Shown in pieces: positions 33,448 through 42,462 of a DNA stretch of 64,000 nt (within the stretch, counting starts at the first letter, position 1; every line of letters begins with the position of its first letter). The translations under genes were made by a program, and so were the position numbers. Below the pieces are notes generated by a model. It searched no databases, was not told the origin of the DNA, and worked only from the letters and a program-made list of their open reading frames with translations. Source of the DNA: Holdemania massiliensis AP2 (GTDB lineage Bacteria > Bacillota_I > Bacilli_A > Erysipelotrichales > Erysipelotrichaceae); contig NZ_HE998567.1 in assembly GCF_000327285.1 (NCBI RefSeq), positions 1,213,911 through 1,277,910 of the forward strand. The letters run 5' to 3'.

Positions 33448-34176
33448 TTACAGCTTGCTTGCCGCGCCGCGGTCAACGATGACGGTGACATCCGGATGGT
33501 TCTGCAGAACGCTCGCCGGGCAGTCTTCCGTCACTGGGCCTTTGATCATGGCATACACTGCGTCAGCCTTGTTTTTGCCATTGGCAACCAACAGGATCTT
33601 CTTGGCTTTCATGATCGTTGCGATGCCCATCGTAATCGCTTCCGTTGGAACTTCTTCTCCTAACGGATCGAAGAAACGAGCGTTGTCCTGACGTGTCTTT
33701 TCCTTCAATACGACGGTATGCGTCAGCGTATCAAAGGAAGTTCCCGGCTCATTGAAACCGATATGTCCGTTAGCGCCGATGCCTAACAGCTGGATATCGA
33801 CCTCAAAGTTCTTCATCGCTTCTTCATACTTTTCGCATTCAGCCTGAATGTCAGCGCTGTCGCCAACTGGAACGTGTACATTCTCTTCCGGAATGTCCAG
33901 GCCGTTAAACAGGTTCTCATGCATGAACGTCCAGTATGTCTGGCTGTGATCCCGCTTCAGGCCGATGTATTCATCCAGGTTGAAGGTGACGACATTCTGA
34001 TAAGACGTTCCGTTTTCCTGATGATCCTTGATCATATTCTGGTACAGACCGATCGGACTGGAGCCTGTCGCCAGACCCAGAACCGGATTGGACTTGGATG
34101 TGATGACCTCTTTCATGACTTCAAAAGCTTTTTCGCTCAGTTCGTCATAGTTTTCGGTCACAATAATTTTGAACAT
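33448..34176 (-). CDS. nagB: Glucosamine-6-phosphate deaminase
   Basis: 242 residues, standard length. Converts glucosamine-6-phosphate to fructose-6-phosphate and ammonia. GLATGSSPIGLYQ is the phosphate-binding loop, NLDEYIGLKRDHSQTYWTFM the catalytic Asp segment and GIGANGHIGFNEPGTSF the substrate-binding signature with the active-site His. Start at the ATG after GGGAGG; the earlier in-frame start lacks one. Last gene of the nagA-HAD-epimerase-nagB run, completing the path from N-acetylglucosamine-6-phosphate to glycolysis. Confidence 0.96.
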   Translation of the reverse strand: MFKIIVTENYDELSEKAFEVMKEVITSKSNPVLGLATGSSPIGLYQNMIKDHQENGTSYQNVVTFNLDEYIGLKRDHSQTYWTFMHENLFNGLDIPEENVHVPVGDSADIQAECEKYEEAMKNFEVDIQLLGIGANGHIGFNEPGTSFDTLTHTVVLKEKTRQDNARFFDPLGEEVPTEAITMGIATIMKAKKILLVANGKNKADAVYAMIKGPVTEDCPASVLQNHPDVTVIVDRGAASKL

Positions 34177-34260
34177 TTGAATTCCTCCCTTTTTCATCTA
34201 TAACAATAGCACGAAAGCGTGGTAAACTCAACGCTCAGCGCACTTGTTAACGAATTAAAA

Positions 34261-35103
34261 TTACCCGATTTCAATCGTGTATGAAGTCGTAAAGCTGCCG
34301 TTTTCCTTTAATTGAATCGTGCCTTCGCGCTCCTCAAACGGAACCCGTACTTCTTCAAAATCGCCATGCCCGTGCCACGGTTCAATGCACAGATACGGAG
34401 CGTTCTGCTTCGTCCAGAAAGCCACCCAGCGATAGCCCGCAATGCTGACCTTAACACTGTTCTTGCCATTGGTCAAGGTGACGTACGGGGAACGCAGATG
34501 TTCAAACAAAAGTGTCGGAATATTCTTGAAAGTTGCATAATCCAGCGCAATTTCACGTTCTTCATTCAGGCACAGCGAGGCGTCGCCATGCGTTGTCGTC
34601 TGAGTTTCCGGGCAGGCAAAAACAAGCTTGTAATCCTCAAAACGTTCATCCGCACGCATCGGACAGTTGAAGGCCGGATGCAGACCAAATGAGAATGGCA
34701 TCATCCGCGGCGAATGATTCTCAATCTGATAGGTGATCGTCAGCTGTTTTCCCGTCAGTTGATAGGTTACCGTCAGCTTGAACGCAAACGGATACTGCGC
34801 AAGGGTTTCCGCATTGTCACTTAAGGACAGCACGATCGTGTCGTCGCTGACACTTTCCACTGTGAATTCACTGTGGCGAGCAAACCCATGGTTTCCCATT
34901 TTATACGTTTTTCCATCAATTTGATAGTCCTTAGTCCAGGTACTGCCGACCATCGGAAACAAGATCGGATTGCGGCCAGCCCAAAACTGCGGATCGCCCT
35001 GCCACATGTGTTCAATGTTCTTTTCCTTGTCGTAAAAACTGGTGATTTCGGCTGCCTGTGTCTTAACTTCAACAACGGCCAGTTCATTTTCAATTCTCGG
35101 CAT
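34261..35103 (-). CDS. Aldose 1-epimerase family protein
   Basis: 280 residues, all-beta. FWAGRNPILFPMVG, GNHGFARHSEFTVES (with His-Gly-Phe-Ala-Arg), and SFGLHPAFNCP with the catalytic-type His match the galactose mutarotase-like superfamily, closer to the YeaD/LacX group than to classic GalM. CIEPWHGHGD near the end also fits. Interconverts anomers of a sugar or sugar phosphate. The ATG follows GAGGAGG and overlaps the end of the HAD gene by 14 bases, so it is coupled. In this operon an amino-sugar phosphate anomer is a reasonable guess. Confidence 0.85.
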   Translation of the reverse strand: MPRIENELAVVEVKTQAAEITSFYDKEKNIEHMWQGDPQFWAGRNPILFPMVGSTWTKDYQIDGKTYKMGNHGFARHSEFTVESVSDDTIVLSLSDNAETLAQYPFAFKLTVTYQLTGKQLTITYQIENHSPRMMPFSFGLHPAFNCPMRADERFEDYKLVFACPETQTTTHGDASLCLNEEREIALDYATFKNIPTLLFEHLRSPYVTLTNGKNSVKVSIAGYRWVAFWTKQNAPYLCIEPWHGHGDFEEVRVPFEEREGTIQLKENGSFTTSYTIEIG

Positions 35104-35896
35104 GATTTTCCTCCTCAATCAGTCCAAAATGCAGACAGGTCTTATAAATTCCATCGCGGTCAACATCGTCAGCCACATAGTCCGCCGCCTGCTTGGCTTC
35201 ATCGCAGCCGTTGCCCATCGCCACGCCTAATCCGGCTCGGCGAATCATTTCCACATCGTTATAGCCATCGCCAAACGCCACCGTCTGCGCTGCGTCAAAG
35301 CCCCAGTGAGCTGCCAGCTCCAGCATTCCGCTGGCCTTGTTGGCATCAGCAGCCGTGACTTCGTTGGCAAAATGCATGACCATCAGATGCGAATGTTCCA
35401 ACAGTGCGCGGATCGCTTCAACATGTACGGCATCCTTGGTATAAAAGATAATATTGACTAAGGGCTGGTGTTTCCACAGCGTCTGACCGGGACGCATCTT
35501 ATACAGAAAATAAAACAGATCGCTGATTTCCTGCTTGTAATGCTGATCATGACTGTTCTCGCCGTGAACACCGCTGTAGCGAATGACCAATTCATTGCGC
35601 CGACAGTAATCGATCACCCGTTCAGCATCGCCTTCATCGATGATTTTGGCGGCGATGATCTGCCCATGGTCGATGATCACGCCGCCTTGGGCGCAGACGA
35701 TGCCGTCCAGCATATCCCGCAGCTTCTGCGGCAGGTTGACCAGTTCCTCCACCGCCCGGCTGGTGCATAACGCAATCTGACTGCCATTTTCCTTCAGCTT
35801 TTCCAAAGCCGTGTAGGCAGAGGCTGGAACATCGTGAAGCGTGTGGGAGAATAGCGTGTGATCAATGTCGAAAAAGACGGCACGGGCTTTACTCAT
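35090..35896 (-). CDS. HAD-superfamily (Cof-type) phosphatase
   Basis: 268 residues. Motif I FFDIDHTLF (nucleophile Asp and DxD), motif II ALCTSRA, and motif IV VAFGDGYNDVEMIRRAGLGVAMGN with the Mg-binding Asp pair are intact. The capping domain between about 85 and 190 is the Cof/type IIB kind. Such enzymes dephosphorylate sugar phosphates. It overlaps nagA by eight bases and the epimerase gene by 14; the three are co-translated, suggesting a role in amino-sugar phosphate control. Confidence 0.88.
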   Translation of the reverse strand: MSKARAVFFDIDHTLFSHTLHDVPASAYTALEKLKENGSQIALCTSRAVEELVNLPQKLRDMLDGIVCAQGGVIIDHGQIIAAKIIDEGDAERVIDYCRRNELVIRYSGVHGENSHDQHYKQEISDLFYFLYKMRPGQTLWKHQPLVNIIFYTKDAVHVEAIRALLEHSHLMVMHFANEVTAADANKASGMLELAAHWGFDAAQTVAFGDGYNDVEMIRRAGLGVAMGNGCDEAKQAADYVADDVDRDGIYKTCLHFGLIEEENHAEN

Positions 35897-37025
35897 GCAG
35901 CATGGCCTCGCCCAGCACCCATGTTTGGGCTACGCTGTAATCTTCATTTAAGACGCATAAATCAGCGTCATAACCGGTTTCGATCAGGCCTTTGCCGACA
36001 AAGCCCATTCGCCGTGCGGGATTGATTGTCGCCGCATTGATCGCCGTGGCCAGCGGCAGCTTCATCATTTCAATCAGGTTGCCGACTAAGATGTTCATCC
36101 GGTTAGAGCTGCCCGCCAGCTTGCCGTTAGGCAGCCGTCCGCAGCCATCTTCACCGACCGTCACATCTCGGCCCTTCATGTGATAGAAGCCTGGCTTTAA
36201 ACCTTTGATCGATACGGAATCCGTGACGCAGATCAGTCTGTCCTTGCCTTTGGCCTGGCCCAGCACACGCGCTACGGCTGGATGAACATGCACTCCATCC
36301 GCGATCAATTCCGCATAGATATCCTCGAAATACATGGCGGCCCCGGCAGTTCCCGGCTCCCGATGATGCAGTCCCAGCATTCCGTTAAACGTATGCGTAA
36401 AGCTGTCCGCCCCATCCTCAATCGCAGCGGCACATTCATCAAATTTAGCCCCGGTATGTCCCATGGCCACTTTCACGCCCTGCGAAACACAGTAGCGGAT
36501 CAGCGCATGATCATCATCTTTTTCCGGTGCGATGCAGATCATCTTGATTTTGCCATCCGCAGCTTTCTGATAACGCTGGAATTGTTCAACATTCGGTTTC
36601 TGAATTAAATAGGGATTGTGCGCCCCTTTGAATTCATGGGAGATCTGCGGACCTTCGACATGAATGCCCAGAATTTTAGAACCGCGGTGATTCTCGTCGA
36701 TGATCTGACTGATCAGCGCATAGGATTCCAACAAGTTGCTTTCCGGCGCGGTTGAGGTGGTCGCTAAAAAGCTGGTGACGCCATCCTTCGGCAGATATTC
36801 AATCCAGTCGATCAGTCCTTCGCGGGTCGCATAATTGCAGTCCAGACCATTGTAGCCATGGCAGTGAATATCAATCAAGCCCGGCAGAATCCGCTTATCG
36901 CCGTAATCCACGTCGGCTTTTTGAGCGTTGTAAGTTTCGATCGCTGTGATTTTTCCGTTGTCAAAAACAAGCTGTGCCGGCACGAATTGTTCGTTCAGCC
37001 AGACACGTGTACTTTGAATTCTCAT
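35889..37025 (-). CDS. nagA: N-acetylglucosamine-6-phosphate deacetylase (operon copy)
   Basis: 378 residues, amidohydrolase fold. LPGLIDIHCHGYNGLD carries the metal HxH, ILGIHVEGPQISHEFKGAHN the Glu ligand, AMGHTGAKFDE and SFTHTFNGMLGLHHREPG the later His residues, and ICVTDSVSIKG the catalytic Asp. Removes acetyl from GlcNAc-6-P. First gene of the nagA-HAD-epimerase-nagB operon. Its neighbour 37255-38391 is a paralogue of equal length with similar motifs. Confidence 0.94.
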   Translation of the reverse strand: MRIQSTRVWLNEQFVPAQLVFDNGKITAIETYNAQKADVDYGDKRILPGLIDIHCHGYNGLDCNYATREGLIDWIEYLPKDGVTSFLATTSTAPESNLLESYALISQIIDENHRGSKILGIHVEGPQISHEFKGAHNPYLIQKPNVEQFQRYQKAADGKIKMICIAPEKDDDHALIRYCVSQGVKVAMGHTGAKFDECAAAIEDGADSFTHTFNGMLGLHHREPGTAGAAMYFEDIYAELIADGVHVHPAVARVLGQAKGKDRLICVTDSVSIKGLKPGFYHMKGRDVTVGEDGCGRLPNGKLAGSSNRMNILVGNLIEMMKLPLATAINAATINPARRMGFVGKGLIETGYDADLCVLNEDYSVAQTWVLGEAMLHE

Positions 37026-37231
37026 CCTTATTCCCTCTTTTCCTTGGGTCTCTCATTCCTGTTTGAATCATGTTGGAGATACAGCTTTCCGCGATCAGCC
37101 TGCGGGCTCTTTCACTAGTTCCTTGCGAAAACAGCGTTTAATCTTATACCACGCCGGAAAAGCTGTTCATGTTTGGTCTTTTTTACAGAGAGGGTCGCTT
37201 TTTCTCTTGCCTTAAACATCCAACTACAAAG

Positions 37232-37257
37232 AAAAACCTGAAAAGTTCAGGTTTTTA
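37232..37257 (-). terminator. Terminator overlapping the stop of the second nagA
   Basis: AACCTGAA/TTCAGGTT-type stem, T-rich after it on the minus strand. The nagA stop codon lies in the hairpin arm. Confidence 0.8.
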
Positions 37258-38391
37258 CAGCATTTCTTTTCCGAGGCAGTATGTCTGAACGACATCGTAA
37301 TCCCGATTCAGAACAACCAGATCGGCATCATAGCCAGCCATGATCTTGCCCTTGCGGTCGTCCATCTTCAACAGCCGAGCCGGATTCAGGGAAACCATAT
37401 TGACTGCCCAGTCAAACGGCAGCAATGCCTTTTCTACCAGATTCTGCAGACCGCGGTTGAACTTCAAAGTGCCGCCGGCCAGCGTGTCGGTGCCATGCAG
37501 ATAAGCGGAGCCGTTTTCACGGATATCAATCTGATTGCCGCCCAGTTCATAATAGCCTGGTTCGCAGCCTTTCGCACACAGTGCATCGTCAATCATGACC
37601 GCATAATCGCGGCCTTTAGCCGTAACATAAGCATTCACCGCTGCCCAGTTGACATGGTTGCCGTCACAGATAATTTCACCGTACGTATCGCGGCAGCGCA
37701 TGGCAGCGCCGACCAGATTCGGGGTCCGGTGATGCAGACCGTTCATGCCATTGAAGACGTGCGTCATCGAATTGGCACCGTTGGCAATCCCCATCAGCGC
37801 ATCTTCATAGGTCGCACCGGAGTGACCGATGGAAACACAGACGCCATGGCTGGAAGCGTAGCGGGTCAAAGCCCAGTCCGGATCCATTTCCGTCGCCAGC
37901 GTCATAACTTTAATCATGCCCTTCGCGGCTTCCTGATATTTCTTGAACTGTTCTACATCCGGAGTCACGATAAACTGTTCCGGCTGCGCGCCTTTATTTT
38001 TTGCGTTTAAATACGGACCTTCAAAATGAATGCCGAGGATCTCCGCACCTTCATAGCCTTCGTCAACGACTTCCGTCACATTGATCAAAGCTTTCGTCAG
38101 AACTTCTTCACTCTGCGTTACCGTTGTCGGCAGAAAGCCGGTAATGCCTTCCTGGGTCAGTCCTTTAGCCCAGTTGCGCAGTCCTTCATGATTGGCATCG
38201 TTGGTATCAAAACCCAAACCGCCGTGGCAATGGATATCAATCATGCCCGGCAGGATTCGATCTTCGCCGTAATCCTTATCGACCGGCTTGGTTCCGTATG
38301 GGTAAATTCCTGTGATCTTCGCGTCTTCGATCTCCAGCTGCGCTTCAATGAACGTACTGGAAACCCAAACTTGCTTACTTTGAATAATCAT
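37255..38391 (-). CDS. nagA: N-acetylglucosamine-6-phosphate deacetylase (second copy)
   Basis: 378 residues, a paralogue of the copy downstream. Motifs: LPGMIDIHCHGGLGFDTND, ILGIHFEGPYLNAKNKGAQ, SIGHSGATYED, SMTHVFNGMNGLHHRTPN and VMIDDALCAKG, where the catalytic Asp position is kept though its surroundings differ from the other copy. It has its own terminator, so expression is separate from the nag operon. A different substrate (for example another N-acetyl-hexosamine phosphate) is possible. The gene is intact. Confidence 0.9.
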   Translation of the reverse strand: MIIQSKQVWVSSTFIEAQLEIEDAKITGIYPYGTKPVDKDYGEDRILPGMIDIHCHGGLGFDTNDANHEGLRNWAKGLTQEGITGFLPTTVTQSEEVLTKALINVTEVVDEGYEGAEILGIHFEGPYLNAKNKGAQPEQFIVTPDVEQFKKYQEAAKGMIKVMTLATEMDPDWALTRYASSHGVCVSIGHSGATYEDALMGIANGANSMTHVFNGMNGLHHRTPNLVGAAMRCRDTYGEIICDGNHVNWAAVNAYVTAKGRDYAVMIDDALCAKGCEPGYYELGGNQIDIRENGSAYLHGTDTLAGGTLKFNRGLQNLVEKALLPFDWAVNMVSLNPARLLKMDDRKGKIMAGYDADLVVLNRDYDVVQTYCLGKEML

Positions 38392-38659
38392 CTTTTAGTC
38401 CTCCCTTGATGTTCTTATTATATCCCCTTTGAAAATTGAATTCAACAATTCCACCCTTCAAAGATGGCTTTTTTATTCATAGATCGATTAATATTTTGTG
38501 ATAATAATTTCATCATTGAAGGCGAACTCAACGAACCTTGCCAAACAAGATCGAAATGGGGATAAAATGGGCATAAAAGACATCTCCGTCTCAGTAAACC
38601 GCTTCTTGACGATTAGCCTTAAGCTTCATATTTTGAACGAACACGAGGCTGCATCAAGT
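38392..38659. other. Intergenic stretch upstream of the second nagA
   Basis: About 270 bases (nearly 350 with the ygiQ terminator). AT-rich, with a good AGGGAGG ribosome-binding site next to nagA. No gene and no convincing operator is seen. Confidence 0.3.
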
Positions 38660-38705
38660 AAAAAAACGCCGCAATTCACAGTGTTTCCTTGACAGCGTTT
38701 TTTTA
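38660..38705 (-). terminator. Terminator of the ygiQ-like gene
   Basis: AAAAAACGC/GCGTTTTTT arms enclosing a long loop, T-rich on both strands; ends the radical SAM gene transcript. Confidence 0.65.
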
Positions 38706-38735
38706 ACTAACCTTTATTTTTTCTAAGCGTACAGA

Positions 38736-40751
38736 TCAGCCCCTGCGTTTCGGCTTAAAACGAGAGGTTGAAGAGGATGACGATCCGTCTGAAACGGACC
38801 GCTGATCACGCGGATTCTGTTTTTTCTCCGCCCTGCCGACCGCGGCTTTTTTCTTTGTCGGATCCGCTTCTGCCTTTCGGCCTTCGGTTTGATTTTTTCT
38901 CGGCTTCTGATTTTTCCTAGTTGATCCGTTACCCTGCGCATAGGATCGGCTTTTTTCATTTTTTCCCCATGGCACAGGCGGAATCAGACAATGACGGCCA
39001 TAACCGATCAAATCCGTTCGGCCGGCCTGAGTCAGCGCCTCCTGCACAAGCTTGTAATTGTGCGGCGCATTGAACTGCATTAAGGCCCGCTGCAGCTGCT
39101 TTTCATGAGGATCGCGGGCAACATAGACCGGTTTCATCGTCATCGGATCCAGCCCCGTCCAATACATCGTCGTCGAGATTGTAGCCGGCGTCGGATAGAA
39201 ATCCTGAACTTGTTCAGGAACATGATTGATCGACTTCAGATAACAGGCCAGTTCGATCGCATCATCCAAATCACAGCCAGGATGCGAACTCATCAGATAA
39301 GGGACCAGGAACTGATTTTTTCCATATTCCTGATTGAGTACCAGATATTTTTCCCGGAATTTCTCATATAAGGTATGATTGCATTTCCCCATCGTATCTA
39401 AAACCTTGTCGCTGACATGCTCCGGCGCCACTTTCAGCTGTCCGGAGATGTGATACTGCACCAATTCCCTAAAAAAAGTGTCATCTTTATCATACATCAA
39501 ATAATCGTAGCGGACTCCGGAACGGACAAACACTTTTTTTACCCCCGGCAGCACCCGCAGTTCACGCAGAATGCTCAGATAATCCTGATGCGTTACCTCC
39601 AGGTTTCGGCATGGCTTGGGATGCAGGCATTCCTTTGTGGGACAGGTTCCCCGGCGCAGCTGATCTTTGCAGGAAGGGTGATAAAAATTCGCAGTCGGAC
39701 CGCCGACATCATGAATATAGCCTTTGAAATCAGGATCCTGCGTAATTTTGATCGCTTCTTCTACAATCGATTGTTTGCTTCGCGACGAGATTACCCGGCC
39801 CTGATGATTGGTCAGCGCGCAGAAGGCGCAGCTGCCGAAACAGCCGCGGTTGGAAATGATCGAAAAGCGGACTTCATCAATCGCCGGAATGTGATGATAC
39901 ATCGGATGAAAGGTGCGTTGATACGGAAGAGAATAAGTAAAATCCATCTGTTCCTGAGTCAAGGGGAGAGCTGGAGTATTCGCAACGACATACCAGCCGG
40001 AATACGGTTCGACCAGAATCGAAGCCTTGATCGCATCAATGTTGAGATGCTGAAGGCGGAAGCTTTCAGCATATTTCCGTTTATCCTGAGCCACTTCCTC
40101 AAAGGACGGCAGCCTTTTGTATTCAAACAAATGATCGATGGATTTGCATTTATAGACAGATCCCTTAATCCAGATAATATCCTGAATGGCCAGTCCGCCG
40201 TCCAGCGCCTCAGCCAGCTCAATAATTGAATTTTCACCCATGCCGTACAACAAAAGGTCGGCTCCGGAATCCAGCAGGATCGATCGGCGAACCTTGTCAT
40301 CCCAATAATCGTAATGGGCCAAACGCCGCAGTGAAGCTTCAATCCCGCCCAGAATGACCGGCGTATGCGGGTAAAGCTGTTTGATTTTCTGAGCATAGAC
40401 AATTGTGGCCCGATCCGGACGCTTGCCCATTTCTCCATTGTCCGTGTAATTATCCTTATCCCGGCGGCGCCTGGAAACGGAATAATGATTCACCATGGAA
40501 TCGATGTTGCCGGAAGACACCAAAAATCCCAGCCGCGGTTCACCAAATTCCATAAACGGTTCATTCCGGGTCCAGTCCGGCTGCGCAATCATGCAGACCT
40601 TGTAGCCATAGGCTTCCAGCATGCGGGTAATAATCGCCGGACCGAAGGAAGGATGATCTACATAGGCATCACCGCTGACATATACAAAATCGGGCTGTGT
40701 CCAGCCGCGCTGTTCCATTTCTTTATGGGTTACAGGTAAAAAATCATTCAT
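38736..40751 (-). CDS. ygiQ: YgiQ-family radical SAM protein
   Basis: 671 residues. The N-terminal ~280 residues are the YgiQ domain (DFVYVSGDAYVDHPSFGPAI, VILGGIEASLRRLAHYDYW), followed by the radical SAM core with the 4Fe-4S motif NRGCFGSCAFCAL and TANFYHPSCKDQ. A C-terminal region, about 600-671, is highly basic and low in complexity (Lys, Arg, Ser), perhaps nucleic-acid binding. The reaction catalysed by YgiQ proteins is not known to me. Monocistronic, between metK and a terminator. Confidence 0.92.
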   Translation of the reverse strand: MNDFLPVTHKEMEQRGWTQPDFVYVSGDAYVDHPSFGPAIITRMLEAYGYKVCMIAQPDWTRNEPFMEFGEPRLGFLVSSGNIDSMVNHYSVSRRRRDKDNYTDNGEMGKRPDRATIVYAQKIKQLYPHTPVILGGIEASLRRLAHYDYWDDKVRRSILLDSGADLLLYGMGENSIIELAEALDGGLAIQDIIWIKGSVYKCKSIDHLFEYKRLPSFEEVAQDKRKYAESFRLQHLNIDAIKASILVEPYSGWYVVANTPALPLTQEQMDFTYSLPYQRTFHPMYHHIPAIDEVRFSIISNRGCFGSCAFCALTNHQGRVISSRSKQSIVEEAIKITQDPDFKGYIHDVGGPTANFYHPSCKDQLRRGTCPTKECLHPKPCRNLEVTHQDYLSILRELRVLPGVKKVFVRSGVRYDYLMYDKDDTFFRELVQYHISGQLKVAPEHVSDKVLDTMGKCNHTLYEKFREKYLVLNQEYGKNQFLVPYLMSSHPGCDLDDAIELACYLKSINHVPEQVQDFYPTPATISTTMYWTGLDPMTMKPVYVARDPHEKQLQRALMQFNAPHNYKLVQEALTQAGRTDLIGYGRHCLIPPVPWGKNEKSRSYAQGNGSTRKNQKPRKNQTEGRKAEADPTKKKAAVGRAEKKQNPRDQRSVSDGSSSSSTSRFKPKRRG

Positions 40752-40873
40752 CTTCTTCCTCCTTGGCCGCTTATTCGCGGATATCTTCTGTCCGCTTCGC
40801 TTATGCTTTTTTAAGCTTCGCGCGCTTTTCTTCTCTTTTTACTTTTCTTCTATGGGAGTCTGGTTAAGAAAAA

Positions 40874-40902
40874 CCGCGGAATTCGCTGAATCCTCCGTTT
40901 TT
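40874..40902. terminator. Hairpin between metK and the ygiQ-like gene
   Basis: CGGAGGATTC/GAATTCCGCGG imperfect stem with T-runs on both sides, in the ygiQ leader. A second stop signal behind metK or an attenuator-like hairpin. Confidence 0.45.
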
Positions 40903-40967
40903 TGAGTTTCTATTGCAACTGTCCTTATTGTACTTGAATTTTTATTTTTTGTCTGCCTTTGGCACAA

Positions 40968-40991
40968 AGAAAAAGCGCTGATCAGCGCTTT
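40968..40991 (-). terminator. Terminator overlapping the end of metK
   Basis: Perfect AAAGCGCT-GATC-AGCGCTTT hairpin followed by TTTTTC on the minus strand. The metK TGA lies in the hairpin. Confidence 0.85.
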
Positions 40992-42082
40992 AACTCAATG
41001 ATCTTTTCCCACGCACAGTCGCTGCGGCCAAAGTGACCGTAAGCGGAATAACGGCTGTAAATCGGCTTTTTCAGATCCAACTGACGGATAATGCTGGAAA
41101 CTCGGAAATCGAAATTCGTGCGGATAATTTCCAGAATTTCCTCATCGCTGACCTTGCCGGTCCCGAAGGTTTCCACATAAATGGAAATCGGTTCGCTCTT
41201 GCCGATCGCATAGGACACTTCAATTTCAGCCCGATCTGCCAATCCTGCGGCAACAATGTTTTTTGCGACAAAACGACAGTAGTACGCAGCGCTGCGGTCA
41301 ACCTTGCTTGGATCCTTTGAGCTGAAGCAGCCGCCGCCGATCCGGCCCATTCCGCCATAAGTATCGACAACGATCTTCCGGCCCGTGGTTCCGCTGTCGC
41401 CAAACGGTCCGCCGACAACGAAGGATCCGCTTGGATTCACGAGAATTTTCGTATCCTTGTCGATCAAGCGGGCATCGATGACGGGATGGATCACTTCATT
41501 GATTATCTTGGCACGGATTTCTTCCTGTGATGCCTCGGCAGCATGCTGCGTCGAAACGACGATGGTATCCAGACGAACCGGCTTGTTGTCTACATACTCC
41601 ACGGTGACCTGCGTTTTGCCATCCGGTTTTAAAATGGAATGAGCTTCCTGCTTGCGAACTTGTTCTAACCGTTCCGCAAGACGATGCGCCAAAGCGATCG
41701 GCATCGGCATGTAGTTTTCTGTTTCATTGCAGGCATAGCCGAACATGATCCCCTGATCCCCGGCCCCCATTTCAGCTTCATCGTGCATCACAGCCTCATA
41801 GATTTCTGCCGACTGCTTGGAAACCTTGGTGACCACTTCAAATTCTTCCGTATAGCCGATCTCACGGATTTTGTTCTTCGCGATTTTTTCAAATGGCAGG
41901 TCGGCCTTGGTATTGGCTTCGCCATAGATAAAAATCAGGTTGTCTTTGATCGTTGTTTCGACTGCCATCTTGCTGGCTGGATCTTGACGGAGTGCCTCAT
42001 CCAAAATCGCATCGGAAATGGCATCACAGATTTTGTCCGGGTGTCCGCTGGTGACTGATTCACTGGTAAAAAATTTCTTCAT
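40982..42082 (-). CDS. metK: S-adenosylmethionine synthase
   Basis: 366 residues, slightly shorter than typical (about 380-400). Makes SAM from methionine and ATP. FTSESVTSGHPDKICDAISDA holds the ATP-site His, EMGAGDQGIMFGYA the first signature and GGGCFSSKDPSKVDRSAAY the second; the more usual wording is GGAFSGKDPTKVDRS, so two positions differ (Cys and Ser) but the Lys and Asp are present. Preceded by an S-box riboswitch with terminator and AAGGAGG. The last codons are built into the terminator. Confidence 0.95.
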   Translation of the reverse strand: MKKFFTSESVTSGHPDKICDAISDAILDEALRQDPASKMAVETTIKDNLIFIYGEANTKADLPFEKIAKNKIREIGYTEEFEVVTKVSKQSAEIYEAVMHDEAEMGAGDQGIMFGYACNETENYMPMPIALAHRLAERLEQVRKQEAHSILKPDGKTQVTVEYVDNKPVRLDTIVVSTQHAAEASQEEIRAKIINEVIHPVIDARLIDKDTKILVNPSGSFVVGGPFGDSGTTGRKIVVDTYGGMGRIGGGCFSSKDPSKVDRSAAYYCRFVAKNIVAAGLADRAEIEVSYAIGKSEPISIYVETFGTGKVSDEEILEIIRTNFDFRVSSIIRQLDLKKPIYSRYSAYGHFGRSDCAWEKIIELKR

Positions 42083-42126
42083 AAATTATCCTCCTTGTCT
42101 TTTTTATCAAGGCAGATATGACACAT

Positions 42127-42153
42127 AAGAAAAGCCTCCCGAAAGAAGGCTTC
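42127..42153 (-). terminator. Riboswitch expression-platform terminator of metK
   Basis: AAGCCT/AGGCTT stem extended by TC/GG and a pyrimidine loop, then TTTTCTT, between the SAM aptamer and the metK ribosome-binding site. Forms when SAM is bound. Confidence 0.75.
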
Positions 42154-42168
42154 ATTGTTCATCGTCCT

Positions 42169-42263
42169 GCTTTCTTATCGCTGCCAGCATTACCACCTTG
42201 CCCAAGGCAGGTTGGTATGAGTTCGTCGAGCTGACTCTCTCCCTCATTCTTGATAAAAAGACC
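42169..42263 (-). promoter_or_regulatory. SAM-I (S-box) riboswitch upstream of metK
   Basis: Minus-strand RNA shows the S-box blocks in order: TTATCAAGA, GAGGGA, GACGAA, CCAACC, AAGGTGGTAATGC and GCGATAAG. P1 pairs TTTTTATC with GATAAGAAA; P2 pairs ATGAG with CTCAT; P3 pairs ACCTGCC with GGCAAGGT. The loop and J3/4 order match the SAM-I aptamer. Binding SAM should favour the adjacent terminator and switch metK off, giving feedback. Confidence 0.87.
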
Positions 42264-42267
42264 AGGA

Positions 42268-42298
42268 ATAGTAAACCATACCTGATCATAAAATGCAA
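42268..42298 (-). promoter_or_regulatory. Possible metK promoter
   Basis: TTGCAT at -35 with TTTACT (17-base spacer) or TACTAT (19) at -10, directly before the riboswitch. The -10 is poor. Confidence 0.4.
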
Positions 42299-42462
42299 GG
42301 ATTTCTCTACAAAATGCGGAATTTCCATATTTTTCCCACGTTGCAATGCTATTTATTCCATCCGTCTTTCCGCTTCTGCAATTCTCACACGAAAATAACA
42401 CAGGCAGAAACATGGTTTCTGAGCTATATCTTAATAAATGAAAACAGTGCCGTCAAAACACT

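Noticed and set aside
37120-37145. cre-like CcpA site near the nagA promoter
   Set aside because: The sequence departs from the cre consensus at several fixed positions.
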